Part shown: piece after piece, positions 1 to 7,235 of the stretch
Layout: every line of letters starts with the position of its first letter
Numbering within the stretch: position 1 is the stretch's first letter
Assembly: GCF_016428585.1 (NCBI RefSeq)
Contig: NZ_JAELVR010000001.1
Coordinates: 1-64,000 of the forward strand
Source of the DNA: Sedimentitalea arenosa
GTDB lineage: Bacteria; Pseudomonadota; Alphaproteobacteria; Rhodobacterales; Rhodobacteraceae
Reading direction: 5' to 3'
Length of the DNA stretch: 64,000 nt
The notes under the pieces: generated by a model
What the model was told of the DNA's origin: nothing
Seen by the model: the letters and a program-made list of their open reading frames with translations, nothing else
Database searches by the model: none
Position numbers and translations under genes: made by a program

Positions 1-259
1 AGTACGCCGTTGCTTTTTTTAGGATGTCACGCTCCTCAATGACACGGGCCAGCACCCACTTCAGCCGACGGTTCTCGGCCTCGTGATCGACGCCCGTCTT
101 AGGAACTGGGTCCGCGAAAAGCTTCATCCATTCATACAGAGAATGCGTGCTCACGCCCAAGCGCCGGGAAACCTCCCCCACCGGATAACCGCGCAAAGTG
201 ATCTGACGCACCGCATCGCGCTTGAACTCGTCGCTGTTGTTGCTTGTTCCAATGGTCGC
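1..259 (-). CDS. IS3-family transposase OrfA, partial at window edge
   Basis: On the minus strand the frame reads an HTH-type OrfA: SDEFKRDAVRQ, then LRGYPVGEVSRRLGVSTHSL, then YEWMKLF, then a leucine-zipper-like AENRRLKWVLARVIEERDIL ending in KKATAY at the window edge. OrfA proteins of this family bind the element ends and, by frameshift with OrfB, make the transposase. No ATG lies at the expected start; the codon where one expects the beginning is AAG-GCG-ACC-ATT, so ATT/TTG or an upstream start lost to the adjacent IS5 insertion is possible. The catalytic OrfB would lie to the left, outside the window. A second, more decayed copy in the same orientation lies at 4905-5172. Confidence 0.75.
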
Positions 260-301
260 CTTCTCGGCTCAAAGTTAGGCGGCGAAGCGTCTATAAAAAT
301 A

Positions 302-1116
302 GGGTCTGGACCCATTGATTTTCTATTGAGAGCATGATTCACGGCTCGAAAACGAGCGGTGAACATGTCTGATCTATTCTTGTTGAGCGACGCGCAGATG
401 GCGCGTCTGAAGCTCTATTTTCCGAAATCCCACGGTAAGCCACGCGTCGATGACCGACGTGTGTTGAGTGGGATTATCTTTGTCAATCGCAATGGCTTGC
501 GCTGGCGCGACGCACCGGCGGCATACGGACCGCATAAGACGCTGTACAACCGTTGGAAGCGTTGGAGCGACAAAGGCATCTTTGCCCGGATGATGGCGGG
601 TCTGGCGGCCGGGCATGGCGAAGAGAAGACCGTGATGATTGATGCAACGTATCTCAAAGCCCACCGAACAGCGACAAGTCTGGGCTTGAAAAAGGGGGGC
701 GTGGACGCCTGATCGGACGGACCAAAGGCGGCATGAACACCAAGCTGCATGCCATTTGCGACAGTCAGGGACGACCGCTTGATCTGTTCGTGACCGCCGG
801 ACAGGTGAGCGATTACATCGGGGCCCGCGCTTTGCGCTGCTCGGGGATCGCGGTTATGATGCCGACTGGTTCAGAGAAGCTTTGCAGGACAAAGGGATAC
901 GCGCATGTATCCCGGGCCGAAGACAACGCAAGAAACCCGTCAAGTACGACAAGCGGCGCTACAAACGCCGCAACTGCATCGAGATCATGTTCGGCAGACT
1001 CAAGGAGTGGCGACGTGTAGCGACCCGATACGCAGGTGCCCAAAGGTCTTCCTGTCAGCCATCGCACTCGCGGCCATCGTGATCTACTGGCTTTGAAACT
1101 CAATGAGTCCAGACCC
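302..1116 (+). mobile_element. IS5-family (IS427-like) insertion sequence, 815 bp, TA target duplication
   Basis: The left end starts GGGTCTGGACCCATTGATTT at 302 and the right end, read on the minus strand from 1116, starts GGGTCTGGACTCATTGAGTT; the 22-bp ends differ at two positions. Both ends are flanked by TA (300-301 and 1117-1118), the target duplication expected for this IS5 subgroup. The element contains one broken two-frame transposase. It has landed within the 3' part of another IS5-family transposase (1125-1679) that lies in the opposite orientation. Confidence 0.85.
365..1096 (+). pseudogene. IS5-family transposase, frameshifted and internally deleted
   Basis: The first frame (ATG 365, stop 712) encodes the DUF4096-type N-terminal half: DLFLLSDAQMARLKLYFP, then HGKPRVDDRRVLSGIIFVNR, and the first DDE aspartate in VMIDATYLKAHR. 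In the usual two-frame arrangement the second part follows at about 715-850 (GRTKGGMNTKLHAICDSQGR, VTAGQVSDYIGARAL). About ten codons are then missing before LLGDRGYDADWF, which resumes in another frame, runs through YKRRNCIEIMFGRLKEWRR, and shifts frame again before CPKVFLSAIALAAIVIYWL. The deletion and the last shift are not the programmed frameshift of the family, so the enzyme is dead unless supplied in trans. Confidence 0.85.
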
Positions 1117-1124
1117 TAGGGCCA

Positions 1125-1679
1125 ACTCAGTCTTTCGATGTTTCTCTGAGCCATTCAGCGTCATAGCCTCGATCACCCAACAGCCAATTGACCTATGTTT
1201 GGCCCGAGACGAGAGCCCGAGAGCCGATGTAATCACTGACCTGACCGGCGGTTACGAAGAAGCTCAGTGGGCGTCCAGCGCTGTCACAGATCGCGTGAAG
1301 CTTGGTGTTTATCCTGCGCTTTGTCCGCCCGATCAGACGGCCACGTCCCCCTTTTTCAGCGCAAGGCTCGACGCCGTGCAGTGGGCTTCGAGGTAGGTCG
1401 CGTCGAGCATGACGGTCTTCTCTTCACCGTGATCTGCGGCCGAACCGATCAACATCTCGGCAAAGATCTCCTTATCGCTCCATCGCTTCCGGCGATTGGA
1501 CAGCGTCTTGTGAACCCGTATTCCCTGGGCGTATTGCGCAGCCGTAAGCCATTGCGATTGATGAAGATAATCCCATTCAGCACACGCCTGTCATCAACAC
1601 GAGGCTTGCCATGAAACTTCGGAAAGCAAGATGCAAGCCGCGCCATCTGCACGTCACTCAACCAGAATAGATCTGACAT
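1125..1679 (-). pseudogene. second IS5-family transposase, inverted, decayed, truncated by the first
   Basis: Minus-strand translation from ATG 1679 gives MSDLFWLSDVQMARLASCFP, then PRVDDRRVLNGIIFINRNGL. After a frameshift near 1520 it continues through EEKTVMLDATYLEAHCTA and NTKLHAICDSAGRP, VTAGQVSDYIGSRAL and a stop-interrupted LLGDRGYDAEW near 1150. Several stops and shifts are present, and the C-terminal third (IEIMFGRLK region) is missing where the neighbouring IS5 element inserted at 1117. The sequence is a diverged relative of the 302-1116 element rather than an identical copy. The 60 bp upstream of the start also resemble the leader of the first element. Confidence 0.75.
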
Positions 1680-1740
1680 GTTCACCGCTCGTTATTCGAA
1701 CCGTGAATCACGCCGCATAACATAATTCAATCAGCCCTGA

Positions 1741-2127
1741 TTCAAAGCAGCTTGGTCGATGTCCTACAGCCAATTCGAGGCCAATTTTAAGAGTGGTGTG
1801 GCCGGTAGCGCTTTTATCGTCGGCCACTTTGCTGAACTGCAGGTTAGCAAGACCGGGTCCGTCACGAACATTTGGGACACCACACGCGTCTCATCGGTGC
1901 ATACCCCGCTGTTCTTCGTGGGATTCCGAATGTGCGCGATCCGGCAATTGGAAGCGGCATTTGGATCGGAGGCATGATGCCGATCGCCCTGCAAGGTTCC
2001 GTTCGGATCAAGAGCATGCAACGAAACGCTGGACGATCGAACACAAGCATCTCGACGGTCAATCGCGCAACTTGATCGACGGGGATTGTGGAAGACACGA
2101 CCCGATCAATCTGTCAGCGCCTTCGCC
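1741..2127. other. Gene-free stretch between IS debris and the heme operon
   Basis: About 390 bp without a recognisable gene. A plus-strand open frame at 1759-1977 has no ribosome-binding site, no family resemblance that I can see, and no partner gene. The stretch may be remnant DNA left by the adjacent IS insertions. Confidence 0.4.
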
Positions 2128-2403
2128 TTACGAACCGGAGGTCGGCGATTTCGTCTTGATCGGAAAGATCGCTTTCTTGAGAATCTCCCCTGTTTCGTCG
2201 ACGATAAACCGGCACGCGCGATCCCTGTGGTGGAAGGTCAGTCGCCAACAGCCGGCGTCCTCCTCGACGCCGGTCTCGCAGCGGGAAGTGATGGCGCCAT
2301 CGCGCATCCTCACTTTGATCTCTTCCTGCGAAAGTCCGAACGTATCCGCCAACAGAGCGGCGTCGACGACGAAATCGCCGTTCTTTCGCTCAATCTTTGT
2401 CAT
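2128..2403 (-). CDS. DUF6522 family protein
   Basis: A 91-residue protein beginning MTKIERKNGDFVVDAALLAD. The core AALLADTFGLSQEEIKVRMR, TSRCETGVEEDAG and RLTFHHRDRACRFIVDE matches the pattern I associate with DUF6522, small proteins of unknown function found in Rhodobacterales beside denitrification and heme genes. The ATG at 2403 overlaps the stop of the upstream heme-protein gene as ATGA, which decides this start over one five codons upstream and implies translational coupling. There is no signal peptide or membrane segment. Function is unknown; context suggests a role linked to heme or reactive nitrogen species. Confidence 0.7.
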   Translation of the reverse strand: MTKIERKNGDFVVDAALLADTFGLSQEEIKVRMRDGAITSRCETGVEEDAGCWRLTFHHRDRACRFIVDETGEILKKAIFPIKTKSPTSGS

Positions 2404-2633
2404 GGGGTCTCGATCCAATAATTGTTGGCAGCCGCCACGGTGGCGAAATGCGTCGCCACGACCTGGCTCGAGGCGATAAGGGCATCCGCGTCTTTCGCGT
2501 AGACTGGGCGAAGCTTGTCGCGAACGTCCGCATCCGGTTGGGTCATCTTGATCGCGACGCGTGCCATTTTCACGGCGAGGTCATAACCCTCTTGCGGGGT
2601 CTCGGTCTTCAATGTGGTCAGCCAAGTCGTCAT
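2400..2633 (-). CDS. Hexameric tyrosine-coordinated heme protein (HTHP)
   Basis: A 77-residue protein with the compact all-helical pattern of HTHP: TPQEGYDLAVKMARVAIK, then TQPDADVRDKLRPVYAKDAD and VVATHFATVAAANNYW. HTHP was described from Silicibacter (Ruegeria) pomeroyi as a hexameric ring with one heme per subunit bound through Tyr45; here tyrosine falls exactly at position 45 in RPVYAKD. The family has peroxidase and catalase-like activity in vitro and an unsettled physiological role. It is cytoplasmic by lack of a signal peptide. The gene follows a decayed Rrf2-type regulator (stop 2639) with AAAGG before the ATG and overlaps the DUF6522 gene by 4 bp, so the three form one operon. Confidence 0.88.
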   Translation of the reverse strand: MTTWLTTLKTETPQEGYDLAVKMARVAIKMTQPDADVRDKLRPVYAKDADALIASSQVVATHFATVAAANNYWIETP

Positions 2634-2638
2634 GTCAT

Positions 2639-2974
2639 CTACCTTTCTGTTTTGGTGTGTGTTTTCGCGATGAAGAAATTTGGGGGCGAATTCAGCCGGT
2701 CATATCGTACACGCGGCTGCCTTTCTTCAAGCAGGCTCACCACGGCGCCCAGCCGGATCTCTGACGCCGGGTTGTCAAGAGCTGCACCTCCAACACTGCG
2801 ACGGCGCGTATCGATCAGACCGGCGCGGGACAGGCGTTGCATGATCTGGACCAGATGATTGCATGACAGCCCGAACTCCTCGGCAAGGTCTGCGGTCGAG
2901 AAGGCAGGAGACGGCGCACTCGGCATGCGCATCAACATGCGCAATCCGCGGTCGGTGAAGGACGCAAGGCGCAT
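2639..2974 (-). pseudogene. Rrf2/NsrR-like transcriptional regulator, C-terminus lost
   Basis: From ATG 2974 the protein reads MRLASFTDRGLRMLMRMPSA, then a winged-helix segment FSTADLAEEFGLSCNHLVQI and the wing around TRRRSVGGAALDNPASEIRL. Rrf2 regulators such as NsrR carry three cysteines near residues 90-105 that hold an Fe-S cluster. Here the similarity stops at VVSLLEERQP (about residue 85), and the remaining tail RVRYDRLNSPPNFFIAKTH contains no cysteine. The protein is about 111 residues against about 150 for the family. I infer a truncation or frameshift that removed the NO-sensing cluster, though a cluster-less DNA-binding protein could still be made. It is divergent from the truncated-hemoglobin operon. 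Confidence 0.7.
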
Positions 2975-3061
2975 CGCTGTGACGGTTCCACGCAAAACGG
3001 TATTTACAGTACCTATTAGCAGACCTAGTCTTCATTGCAAGATTTAAACCAAGAGGCCTCC
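2975..3061. promoter_or_regulatory. Divergent promoter region, Rrf2/HTHP versus hemoglobin operon
   Basis: The 87-bp spacer between two divergent starts must hold both promoters. It is AT-rich relative to its neighbours and contains a short inverted repeat TCTTCATTGCAAGA (3029-3042) just before the plus-strand ribosome-binding site AGAGG (3051). This could be an operator for an Rrf2/NsrR-type regulator, but the arms are only 4 bp and I would not name the binding protein from sequence alone. Confidence 0.35.
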
Positions 3062-3517
3062 ATGCCCGTTCGCGACCCGTCCTTGAAAATAGTCTCCGCC
3101 CGGCCCGAGATGACGGCGGCGATCATGGGCGAAACGGGTCTGGACGAGCAACTCCTGCGCGATCTCGTTCACTCCTTCTACGAAAAGGTTCGTGATGATC
3201 CGGTGCTGGGCCCAATTTTCGATGCGCGCATCGAAGATTGGGGGCCGCATCTTGACCGCATGGTGGCGTTCTGGTCCTCGGTCGCGCTGATGACGGGACG
3301 CTACCATGGACGACCGGTGCCCGCACACACGCCTCTGCCTATCGAAGGCGCGCATTTCCGCCGCTGGCTGGCGCTGTTCCGGGAGACGGCACACGAGATC
3401 TGCCCGCCCGCCGGTGCTGCCCATGTCATAGAGCGCGCTGAACGTATCGCCCGCTCGCTCCACATTGCCGTCGAGCAGGCGCAGGCTTCTCCCGACGCCA
3501 TTCCAATACTTCGCTGA
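3062..3517 (+). CDS. Group III truncated hemoglobin
   Basis: A 151-residue globin. The B helix carries the distal tyrosine in LVHSFYEKVRDDPVLGPIF (Tyr40), and the group III proximal-histidine signature appears as LPIEGAHFRRWLALF with His98. Such proteins bind O2 and NO and are implicated in nitric-oxide or nitrosative-stress handling. The start ATG at 3062 is preceded by AGAGG at 7 nt, better than a TTG nine codons upstream. It is the first gene of a tightly packed plus-strand operon (hemerythrin-domain, AhpD-like, DUF488, nitronate monooxygenase fragment), divergent from the Rrf2/HTHP operon. The context supports NO or nitro-compound detoxification. Confidence 0.88.
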   Translation: MPVRDPSLKIVSARPEMTAAIMGETGLDEQLLRDLVHSFYEKVRDDPVLGPIFDARIEDWGPHLDRMVAFWSSVALMTGRYHGRPVPAHTPLPIEGAHFRRWLALFRETAHEICPPAGAAHVIERAERIARSLHIAVEQAQASPDAIPILR

Positions 3518-3537
3518 TAAGATAAAAGGATGTCCAA

Positions 3538-4026
3538 ATGTCTGATGCTGTCCCGACCGACGACGCCTGCGAACTGACGCGCCATATCGAGACACGTTAC
3601 CATGCGCGTCACCGCCAACAGCTGCCGCCGCTCGCCGCCATGGCCGAGAAAATCGAAACCGTGCATGCCGGTGACGATCATTTGCCCATTGGGCTGTCGG
3701 ACCTTTTGCGCCGCATGATCGGCGAGATGGAGGTGCACATGAAGAAGGAAGAGCTGATCCTCTTTCCTGCCATCCGCAAGGGCGGAAGTCCGGGCATCGA
3801 GAACCCGATTGCCGCAATGCGCGCCGACCATGACGATCATGCGACCGAGGTTGCGGAAATTCGTCAGCTGACTGGAAACCTCGCATTGCCCGACGGCGCC
3901 TGCCGCACCTGGATCGCGCTCTATGCCGGGCTGGAAGAATTCATCATCGACCTCGAGGAACACATGCGGCTCGAGAACGATGTGCTCTTTCCGGTGTTCG
4001 AGACCCGGAGCGCGAACGATGTCTGA
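3538..4026 (+). CDS. Hemerythrin-domain protein (RIC/YtfE-like)
   Basis: A 162-residue protein whose whole length is a hemerythrin fold. Candidate di-iron ligands are His16 and His22 (HIETRYHARHR), His43, His67 and Glu71/72 (EMEVHMKKEE), His98/His101 (RADHDDHATE), and His142 with Glu146 (EEHMRLENDVLFPVF). YtfE/DnrN/ScdA proteins repair Fe-S clusters after nitrosative stress; this one lacks their N-terminal ScdA_N domain with its cysteines, so it corresponds to the single-domain form. It follows the truncated hemoglobin gene by 20 bp and overlaps the next gene by 8 bp. Confidence 0.85.
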   Translation: MSDAVPTDDACELTRHIETRYHARHRQQLPPLAAMAEKIETVHAGDDHLPIGLSDLLRRMIGEMEVHMKKEELILFPAIRKGGSPGIENPIAAMRADHDDHATEVAEIRQLTGNLALPDGACRTWIALYAGLEEFIIDLEEHMRLENDVLFPVFETRSANDV

Positions 4027-4357
4027 TCTTCGCTTTCCGCAGGCAACGCGCGGCCATTCCGAGAGGCGTCACGGTCTGGCACCGGAGGCCGACGATGCTT
4101 TCCGAACCTTTTCAAAAGCAGTGTTCGCCGAGGGAGCGCTCGACTCGCGCACCAAGCAGATCATCGCTGTCGCCGTCGCCCACGTCACGCAATGTCTGTG
4201 GTGCATCGATGGCCATGTGAAGGCCGCCCGGCGCTCAGGCGCCACTCAAGAGCAGATCATGGAGGCAATCTGGGTCGCGGCCGAGATGCGCGCAGGCGCA
4301 GCCTTTGCCCATTCGATCAAGACGCTGGACTTTATGGAGGATGACGCAGCGGGATGA
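4019..4357 (+). CDS. Carboxymuconolactone decarboxylase/AhpD-like protein
   Basis: A 112-residue CMD-family protein. The AhpD-type redox signature is present as Cys-Leu-Trp-Cys followed four residues later by His (QCLWCIDGHVKAA), after the family motif SRTKQIIAVAVAH. AhpD-like proteins are small alkylhydroperoxidase or disulfide-exchange proteins. The start at 4019 overlaps the hemerythrin gene and the stop overlaps the DUF488 start as ATGA, indicating an operon. Its role beside hemoglobin and hemerythrin proteins is probably peroxide or reactive-nitrogen detoxification, which is inference. Confidence 0.83.
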   Translation: MSDLRFPQATRGHSERRHGLAPEADDAFRTFSKAVFAEGALDSRTKQIIAVAVAHVTQCLWCIDGHVKAARRSGATQEQIMEAIWVAAEMRAGAAFAHSIKTLDFMEDDAAG

Positions 4358-4734
4358 CGAACGCGCCGGACATCGACATCGCACGGGTCTATGACGATCC
4401 GGATGCGACCTGCGGCGCGCGGCTGCTGGTCGATCGTGTCTGGCCCCGCGGAATCAGCAAGGACGATCTCGACCAGGACGACTGGATAAAGGAGGTCGCC
4501 CCGAGCACCGAACTGCGCAATTGGTTCGGTCACGATCCCGACAGGTGGAGTGAATTCCAGCGACGCTATCGGGGCGAACTGGACGACAACAAGGAGGCCG
4601 TGGAAAGCTGTCTGGCTTGGTGCCGAAAAGGCCCTGTTGTCCTGCTCTACGGCGCGAAGGACCGCGATCACAACCAGGCCGTGGTGCTGCGCGAGTTTCT
4701 GCGCGAGAGACGGTCCTCTGAGGACGTAACGTGA
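4354..4734 (+). CDS. DUF488 family protein
   Basis: A 126-residue protein with the DUF488 hallmarks RLLVDRVWPRGISKDDL, WIKEVAPSTELRNWFGHDP, WSEFQRRYRGEL and VVLLYGAKDRDHNQAVVL. The family is widespread, soluble and of unknown function. It is often found near hemerythrin or nitrosative-stress genes, as here. Start and stop overlap both neighbours by 4 bp (ATGA upstream, GTGA downstream). Confidence 0.85.
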   Translation: MTNAPDIDIARVYDDPDATCGARLLVDRVWPRGISKDDLDQDDWIKEVAPSTELRNWFGHDPDRWSEFQRRYRGELDDNKEAVESCLAWCRKGPVVLLYGAKDRDHNQAVVLREFLRERRSSEDVT

Positions 4735-4908
4735 CGGAGGATCCGAAACCCGCGCGGCGCATCGCGACTGACCGGCCCTTCGCGGTCAACCTGATCCCTG
4801 CGGCCACCGCCCCGCACCTGCTCGACGCCCAGATCACGTGCTGCTTCGACCTTGGCGTAAACGCGTTCTCATTCTTCTGGGATGTGGTGCTTTCGGCGGT
4901 AAAGCGCG
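4731..4908 (+). pseudogene. Nitronate monooxygenase, 5' fragment truncated by IS3 remnant
   Basis: GTG at 4731 overlaps the DUF488 stop. The first 55-60 residues match the N-terminal region of FMN-dependent nitronate monooxygenases: RPFAVNLIPAATAPHLLDAQ, then a strand ending VNAFSFFWDVV. After about 4905 the frame enters antisense sequence of an IS3 OrfA and runs to a stop at 5108, so roughly 260 residues, including the flavin-phosphate site and catalytic histidine, are missing. The complete enzyme oxidises alkyl nitronates to carbonyls and nitrite, fitting the nitrosative-stress context. The intact gene was probably the last cistron of this operon. Confidence 0.75.
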
Positions 4909-5172
4909 CGAAGCAAGCCGTTGCATTGTTTGAGTACAGCGCTCCTCGGTCACCCCGGCCGACGCGCTTCAGTCGACGGTTCTCGGCCTCGGGGTTCACC
5001 CCTGGCTTTGGCGTCGGCCCTCCGGAAAGCTTCAGCCACTTGCAGTTAGAACAAGTCCTGACATCAACCGTCGAGACGCCGATCGCACCGGATACCCGCG
5101 CACCCTGATCTTATGCACCTCGTCCCGATTCAACTCGCGGGTGTCTTTGGTTGTCCCAATGTCGTCCTCTTC
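4905..5172 (-). pseudogene. Degenerate IS3-family OrfA remnant
   Basis: Read on the minus strand, pieces of the same OrfA as at 1-259 can be recognised. They are an IGTTKDTRELNRDEV start, HKIRVRGYPV, SRRL, WLKLSGGPTPKPGVNPEAENRRLKRV split in two, VTEER and ATACFAR. Frame changes and a lost HTH centre show that it is dead. It marks the point at which the nitronate monooxygenase gene was cut. No OrfB follows, so only a fragment of the element remains. Confidence 0.7.
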
Positions 5173-5661
5173 GCCTCAAAGCGTGGCGCCCAGCCTGTTT
5201 CACAACGGCCGAACATGACATCGCCGTGAGCACCTATGCCTTCAAGAACGACAAGACAGTTTCGTTGTGCTTCAAACGCCCTCCAATCCTTGTCATCTTG
5301 GCGTTCGCCTTATCCCATACACTTGAATTTCTGCACGACTGATTTGCACAATGGATTCCGGGTATCAGTTGTCTCCTCGCAAAGCGCATAAGCTGTTGTG
5401 ACGATTGCATTGGGTTGGGCGCGAGCGCCAAGGAGGTCTGGGTTGCGTAGCGCCCGCCTTCTGCTCCAAGCTTTAAAAAATCCTCGGTCCGTAGCGGAAA
5501 AATATCGATTTTCTTTCTGTTGGGAGCATATATCGTAAAAGAGTGATTGGAAGACAGCTTTTTCAGCCCCGGATTTCCGGCGTGAAAACTGGGACTACAT
5601 CATTTCAAGTCGGGACTGGCGATGCCGCCCGGAGCGATGACTTCGATCGACGGGAGAGCGT
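5173..5661. other. Gene-free spacer upstream of the GntR gene
   Basis: About 490 bp. I see no credible gene; two short open frames (5151-5342 plus, 5234-5431 minus) lack ribosome-binding sites and recognisable content. The right-hand 200 bp are AT-rich and hold the promoter of the GntR gene together with a 14-bp motif at 5499-5512 that recurs at 11919. Confidence 0.5.
5499..5512 (+). promoter_or_regulatory. Candidate GntR operator, copy 1
   Basis: The motif AAAATATCGATTTT lies 150 bp before the GntR start. The identical 14-mer, inverted, lies at 11919-11932 in the divergent promoter of the hydrolase operon. It is nearly palindromic around ATCGAT and AT-rich in otherwise GC-rich DNA. I infer that the GntR protein encoded at 5662 binds both sites. 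Confidence 0.5.
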
Positions 5662-6342
5662 ATGAATATTATTCCAAACGATGCCGAGCCGACGGAAGGG
5701 TCGGCGACGCACCGCGCCTATCTGGAATTGCGCGAGATGATCGTGACCGGACAGCTCAAACCGGGCGAGAAACTCAAGATCGACGTTTTGCGCAAACTGC
5801 TCGACACCGGGGCCTCTCCCATTCGCGAGGCGCTCAGCCTGCTCACGTCCGACAACCTCGTCGAACGGATTGATCAGCGCGGGTTTCGCGCCGCCGAAGT
5901 CAGTGCCGAGAATTTCGAAGAGATCCTCATGCTGCGTTCCACCCTCGAGGATCTGGCCCTTCGTGAAAGCATCGCCAATGCCACGGACGCGTGGGAAGAA
6001 TGCGTAGTGCTTGCCCATCATCGCATGCAACGCGCCAGTGACACCGGTCCCAAGAGCTTCGAGCCATTGCACAAGGCCTTTCACATGGCGCTGCTGGCGA
6101 ACGCGAAATCGCCGATCCTGCTGAAATTCTGCTCGCAGCTCTACGATCTCAACATCCGGTACCGCTTCTTGGCGGGCAACACGCTCAACTACAAGAAACG
6201 CGACGTCAGCGAAGAACACGCCGGCGTTCTGGAGGCGGTTGTCGCGCGCGATCCGGACCTGGCATCGAAACGATTGCTGCACCACTACCGGTTGACCGGA
6301 GAATTCCTCGCCGGTTTGATCGGCAAGGGGTTCTCGAAATGA
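5662..6342 (+). CDS. GntR-family regulator with FCD domain
   Basis: A 226-residue protein. An N-terminal winged helix-turn-helix (about residues 12-75; LREMIVTGQLKPGEKLKIDV, then GASPIREALSLLTSDNLVER) is followed by a helical FCD ligand domain. Putative metal or ligand histidines of the FCD pocket sit in LHKAFHMALL, EEHAGVLEAV and LLHHYRL. The domain layout is that of regulators of aromatic-acid and sugar-acid catabolism. It is convergent with the intradiol dioxygenase operon, whose stop is 10 bp away, and probably controls that operon and itself through the repeated AAAATATCGATTTT motif. Confidence 0.85.
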   Translation: MNIIPNDAEPTEGSATHRAYLELREMIVTGQLKPGEKLKIDVLRKLLDTGASPIREALSLLTSDNLVERIDQRGFRAAEVSAENFEEILMLRSTLEDLALRESIANATDAWEECVVLAHHRMQRASDTGPKSFEPLHKAFHMALLANAKSPILLKFCSQLYDLNIRYRFLAGNTLNYKKRDVSEEHAGVLEAVVARDPDLASKRLLHHYRLTGEFLAGLIGKGFSK

Positions 6343-6351
6343 TGCTCCCGG

Positions 6352-7224
6352 TCAGGCTTGCCTGACCAGCGTCAGGTCGAATTCGACTTTCAGGTAGGGC
6401 TCATCGACCTGACCGGACAGTTCAAACCCTGCTTCGGGGAAACTGCCTGCGGGCATCTCCTGGTAGGACATGACCAGATCCTTTCGCACGCCAAAGACAG
6501 TGTCCTGATCGAGATAGGGATCATCTGCCGCGAAAACCTCGGTCACCAACGGTTTGAACCCCTCAGCCTCGACGATGAAATGCAGGTGCGAGGGGCGCCA
6601 CGGGTGGCGGCCGCAGGCGCGCAGGATGTCTCCGACCGGGCCATCGGAGGGCACGGTGTATTCCACCGGACGCACAGAGGTGAACCGATAGCGGCCGTCG
6701 GTACCGACGGTCTGGATGCCGTGGAAGGAATAGGTGTCTTGATCGGGATCCTGGCTTGAATACAGCCCGTTCGGCGCGGTCTGCCAGATGTCGAGTGTCG
6801 CCCCCGGAATCGGAGTGCCGTCGGGATCGCGGATCGTGCCTTGGACCAGCAGCACCGTGTCGTCGAAATCCTTGCGCAGATCGCCACCAAGGGGCAGGGG
6901 CGGGGAGCCGGTGATGTGAAACGGCCCCAGCACCGACGACGACGTGCCTTCGGGGTGCGAATGCAGCATGTCGACCAGCGACGACAGGCCGAGCACGTCG
7001 GACAGCAGCACGAATTCATGCCGCTCCTTGTCCGAGATCTCGCCGGCCGCTTCGAGAAAGGCGATGCCCGTGTTCCATTCATCATGGGTCAGGTTCACCT
7101 CGCGGGCGAAGTCGTGCAGATGCCGCACAAGGCTGCTCAGAACTTCGCGCAGGCGCGGGTCCATGTCGGGGCTCATGTAGCCCATGAAGACATCGGTGAT
7201 GTTGTCCTTTGTGACGTCGCGCAT
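6352..7224 (-). CDS. Intradiol ring-cleavage dioxygenase (hydroxyquinol 1,2-dioxygenase type)
   Basis: A 290-residue non-heme Fe(III) dioxygenase that would open hydroxyquinol to maleylacetate (or catechol to muconate). An N-terminal helical dimerisation domain (TKDNITDVF, SSLVRHLHDFAREVNLTHDE) is followed by GTSSSVLGPFHI. The iron ligands are Tyr155 (PNGLYSSQDP), Tyr189 (RPVEYTVPSDGP), and His213/His215 (RPSHLHFIVEA). The hydroxyquinol subgroup is favoured by the overall layout, but the substrate cannot be fixed by eye. It is the last gene of a minus-strand operon that starts with the FAH hydrolase at 11852; a ribosome-binding site AAGGAGTG precedes the ATG. Confidence 0.87.
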   Translation of the reverse strand: MRDVTKDNITDVFMGYMSPDMDPRLREVLSSLVRHLHDFAREVNLTHDEWNTGIAFLEAAGEISDKERHEFVLLSDVLGLSSLVDMLHSHPEGTSSSVLGPFHITGSPPLPLGGDLRKDFDDTVLLVQGTIRDPDGTPIPGATLDIWQTAPNGLYSSQDPDQDTYSFHGIQTVGTDGRYRFTSVRPVEYTVPSDGPVGDILRACGRHPWRPSHLHFIVEAEGFKPLVTEVFAADDPYLDQDTVFGVRKDLVMSYQEMPAGSFPEAGFELSGQVDEPYLKVEFDLTLVRQA

Positions 7225-7235
7225 GAGATCACTCC

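Noticed and set aside
1759-1977. 72-codon plus-strand frame after the IS debris
   Set aside because: No ribosome-binding site, family or operon partner; probably non-coding remnant DNA.
3029-3042. NsrR binding site
   Set aside because: The inverted repeat has only 4-bp arms and does not clearly match an NsrR consensus; noted as a possible element in the promoter entry but not claimed.
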